Of a stretch of DNA of 64,000 bases, positions 60,537 through 64,000 are shown in pieces. A program made the position numbers and the translations under genes. The first letter of the stretch is position 1, and every line of letters starts with the position of its first letter. Source of the DNA: Azadirachta indica (Eukaryota; Streptophyta; Magnoliopsida; Sapindales; Meliaceae); contig CM040453.1 in assembly GCA_022749755.1 (NCBI GenBank), forward strand, positions 8,640,102 through 8,704,101, written 5' to 3'. The notes under the pieces were generated by a model that worked only from the letters and a program-made list of their open reading frames with translations, had not been told where the DNA came from and made no database searches.

Positions 60537-61773
60537 GATATTAAAAGTGTGTCCTATATTGTTTTGGAGCAGTGTTTTAAAATTTATGAAGAGATAATAT
60601 TTTTGATATCGTAATAAAATTTATTGTATATTTTCAAAATTAAAATAATACAAATAAGTCTAGTAAAAATAAAATAAAAAATTAACATATAATAAGAAAT
60701 AAAATAGGATGTCATTGACTGTAATAAGAAATAATAAAAAAAATAGAGAAATCTTATTATTTTGTTGAATTATATGTGTGATTCATATCTAAAAATTATA
60801 AGTAAAAAGTTATTTGTAACTACTATTATGTCCGCCCATATAAACACATCAGTATTAATTAGAGACTAATCAACAACTTTTAGTCTACTCCTTTATATCA
60901 ACTCCTAATGAATGATTACAAGTAATTACTGTGTGAAATATTTTATAATGTTTAATATTATCTAAAGTTAAAAAAAAATGTAATTAAATATTTAAATTTT
61001 TTAGTTTGGGAGAATGCCCATTATCTCCTATATTTTCAGTAATATTTTATCACTCTCTAAGTTTTGATTTTGTCCTTTAGTATTTTTAATTTTACTATTT
61101 ATAAATTAATTAAATTAAGGGATAAAATCGATAAAAAAAATAAAAATTAGAGAGAAATAGGATATTAAAAAAAATATAAGAGAATAATGAGATATTAACA
61201 AAAATAACATGGGAGTAATGGGCATTTCTCCTCTTAGTTTCTTCTAAAATCTCATTATTCTTAAAACAATACATGAATTCCTTTTTAAGCGCTATGGGAG
61301 TTCTACAATTACAAAAGCATGAATATTTAGCAATGCAATAATTATTTAAGCGAGAAAAAAAGTTTCATTTTTCATATTCTTGGCATGTACATGAGCTTGC
61401 CGTTAATTTCTCAATAATCCCATTGAATACGTATGGATGATGCATCAACGTAATTATGAAGTTAATTACGGTTAATTTACGATTAATTGCAGCTGCTATC
61501 ACTAGATCAAGATGTTGCTATGCTAACCGTCAAATACTAGTTTGACTATTTGACCGCATGGATATGCTTATTTGTCCTCCTTGTTGCCATATCGGCTCAC
61601 CACGTTTGCACTTTCGATCGTAAGCCGTTGACTATTCTCCTGCAGTTCTTCCTGATCATTAAACTACTCAATTTCAGATGCGAAAATCAAAATTATATCG
61701 TTAATTATGAAAGCAGCCTTTTCCATTTAACTGTTGTCCTCTATTCATTACTTTTTCTCTACAGTGTGGATAG
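60063..61773. other. AT-rich intergenic DNA
   Basis: The caleosin 3' UTR must start here. A (GT)n(AT)n microsatellite lies at about 60500-60535. No gene is supported; the frame at 61550-61780 is not recognisable and overlaps the LTR edge. Confidence 0.6.
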
Positions 61774-62156
61774 TGTTTAAAATAAAATATAGAGTAAATA
61801 ATTAACCAAAAAAATATCACAAAATTTATCCACAAAATTTTTGTTACAACACTGTTATTAAATACAAAACTCTTTCTTAAGAATATATACACAAGCCTTG
61901 TTATCTTATTTTCTTCTACTCTCCTTGATTTCTTGTTCACTTAAATGCAAGATTCAAAAATAAATAAGATATTTATAGTTTACAAAAATCAATTCACATC
62001 ATATAAATATTAAAATGTAAATTAATCATAACCATACAATGTGACATCCTAATTTCTATTAAATACCTAACTCAAATCATTAATTTTACCAATAAGTGGA
62101 AGCTTCCATACAATAGATTAGGCTATCAAATTTGGGCTAGATTGTTGACTTTAACA
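61774..62156 (-). repeat. 3' LTR of a Ty1/copia element, 383 bp
   Basis: Read on the minus strand, the repeat begins TGTTAAAGTC and ends TTTTAAACA, giving TG...CA ends with a short TGTT/AACA inverted pair. A polypurine tract (TTGAGGAGGAG, 62157-62168) abuts its start, as expected for a 3' LTR, and the reading frame of the RNase H stops shortly before. A TATA-like CTATAAATATC lies near the middle (about 61975). The 5' LTR would be beyond the right edge, so identity and age cannot be judged. Confidence 0.8.
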
Positions 62157-62169
62157 CTCCTCCTCAATA

Positions 62170-64000
62170 CTATCTCAAATTTTGTACCTCATTGAGTTCA
62201 CAATGAAAATTTTTCGAACTTGCTGGTACTCAAACCTTTAATGAATAAGTCTGCAATTTGATAATTTGTTTGGATTCCTTTCATCTCAACCTCTTCTTGC
62301 AGAACCTTTTCTGTGATAAAATGATAATACACTTCAACATACTTAGTTCTTGCATGAAGGACTAGATTTTCAGATAGACGAATTGATGATTGATTGTCAC
62401 AATACAACAGAAATGCATAATTCACTGATTGATGTAAATCATTCATTAGCTATATGAGCCATATATTTTCTTGAGCAACCATAGCTACTTCTTTATACTC
62501 TATTTTTATTTTTGACATAAGATATAGTTGGTTGTTTCTTGCTATACCAAGAAATTGATCCGAACAAGGGTAAACATAGACATAGTAGTTGATCAATAGA
62601 TATCATGATCCCTCGCATAGTTAGCATCACAATAGCCAACTAGCTTGTAATCTTCATCTTTCTTGTATAGAAGACTATAGTCAATTGTACTCTTCACATA
62701 TCTCAATATTCTCCAAACTGCTTTCAAATGAGACTTCTTCAAGTTTTGCATGTATCGACTCATCACACCAACTATATAAGAAATATCAGGTTCAGTCAAG
62801 GTTAAGTAGATAAGACTATCTACCAATTGTTGATACATTGTTGCATCTTCCAAATCTTTCCCTTCGTGTGTACACATCTTGGCATTTGGTTCCATTGGTG
62901 TTGAGTTCGACTTGCATTCAAGCATCCCAGATTTCTTCAATAAATCTTTAGAATATTTTTGCTGACAAAAAAATATTCCTTCTTGTGTGCGATTAACCTC
63001 TAGAACAAGAAAGTGCTTCAGTTTTCCAGGTTTCTTCATTTAGAAGTGAATTGATAAATTCTCCTTGATTATGAGAATTTCATCTTATCATCGCCAGTTA
63101 TAATAAATTATCCACATACACAGAATAATAGCTAATTTTCCTCCATTAGCTTTGACAAATAGGTTAGAATCTGTATTTATTATTAAATAACCACTTTATG
63201 TCAAAAATTTAGCAATTTTATCATACCATGCCCTGAGTGCTTGTTTTAGTCCATAGAGTGCCTTTACAACTTACACACGAAATCAGGATGAACTTATTCT
63301 CAAACCCCTTTGGTTGAATCGTAGAAATTTCTTGATCCTGCTCTTCATGAAGAAAGAAACATATTCTTCATATCCATTTGCCATAAGGTCTAATCCTTGT
63401 TGGCTATAAGTGCAAGTAGAACTCATAGATTGTAAGTTTTGCCACTAGACGATACGTTTCACGATAGTGTAGGATGTATTGTTGTGAGTAGCTACAAGTT
63501 ACCAACTGAGCCTTGTACCTCTTGATCGACCCATCTAGAGGATGCTTTATCTTGTTAACCTATTTGCAGGATATGAATTGCACATCTTTAGGCTTTGGCA
63601 TAAGATCCCAAGTTTGATTTTGCTATAGTGCAGTGATTTCTTCTCCTATAGCTTTGACCCACTTAGAACTCTGTGATGCTTCATCAAACGTTTTTGGTTT
63701 TTCAACAATTGCCTTTTCAAACAAGGCTACATTGGCAAACTTAGGATTTGGCTTTCGTACTCTTGTTGACTTTTGAAGTAATGATTATGGAGTTTACTCT
63801 TCATCTCTACTTGATCTATCATCTTCTCGATACACACTAGTTTGCCAAGGATTCTGATATATTCTATGACCATTATCGTCATCATCGTATGAATCTCAAC
63901 CTTCATCTGAACTTGATTGGATTTAGATAGTATGCTCCTCTATTTTCTGTTGTAGCTTGTGTTTGAATTATTTCGAGTATGAAACATGATTTAGAACAAT
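62170..64000 (-). pseudogene. Ty1/copia polyprotein, reverse transcriptase-RNase H part, degraded
   Basis: From right to left the minus strand reads the copia RT start (about 63665-63590: KWVKAIGEEITAL, NQTWDLMPKPKD), DGSIKRYKAQLV near 63535, then after frame breaks a clean stretch (63039-62593: [56 protein letters not shown]) and RNase H (62446-62198: LYCDNQSSIRLSENLVLHARTK, YHFITEKVLQ, ADLFIKGLS). Stops and frameshifts separate the pieces. Gag, protease and integrase, if present, lie outside the window. Confidence 0.9.

Noticed and set aside
61550..61780. Plus-strand frame of 76 codons at the LTR edge
   Set aside because: It crosses the LTR boundary, lacks any motif and is AT-rich in composition.

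Overview
The window is nuclear DNA of a flowering plant, almost certainly a dicot. It is very AT-rich, its genes are split by short GT-AG introns, and it carries plant-specific families: a miR172-targeted AP2 factor, a PHR1-type MYB-CC factor, a caleosin and plant transposons. I cannot name the species from the sequence alone.

Layout. Positions 1-9.3 kb are a transposon graveyard: a minisatellite split by a hAT-like MITE, a broken Mutator-type transposase, a reverse-strand CACTA (TNP2) remnant and a small non-autonomous Mutator-like element with a near-perfect 9-bp target duplication. From 11.4 to 26 kb lies a gene-bearing stretch: an RRM-like gene (+), two identical tRNA-Pro(AGG) genes, a mitochondrial DUF155 gene of the RRG family (-) and a TOE1/RAP2.7-type AP2 gene (-) with its miR172 site. 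From 26.5 to 32.5 kb I see AT-rich intergenic DNA. From 32.8 to 41.3 kb there is an old Mutator-like element of about 8.2 kb with degraded mudrA (+) and DUF1985/Ulp1 (-) genes in convergent orientation. It has terminal inverted repeats, a 38-bp-stem hairpin, and an unexpected direct repeat of about 140 bp abutting both ends. From 43.9 to 60.1 kb is a compact gene block: JASON-like (+), PEX12 (-), PHL1 (-) and caleosin (+). From 61.8 kb to the right edge is the 3' part of a decayed Ty1/copia retrotransposon on the minus strand, with its 3' LTR.

Exon structures for the seven protein-coding genes were assembled by hand. In each case the exon lengths sum to an intact reading frame, and the joined protein reads through known family motifs. 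No pathway links these genes; they are ordinary neighbours. The transposon structures, especially the Mutator-like element at 33-41 kb, hold the least expected signals.
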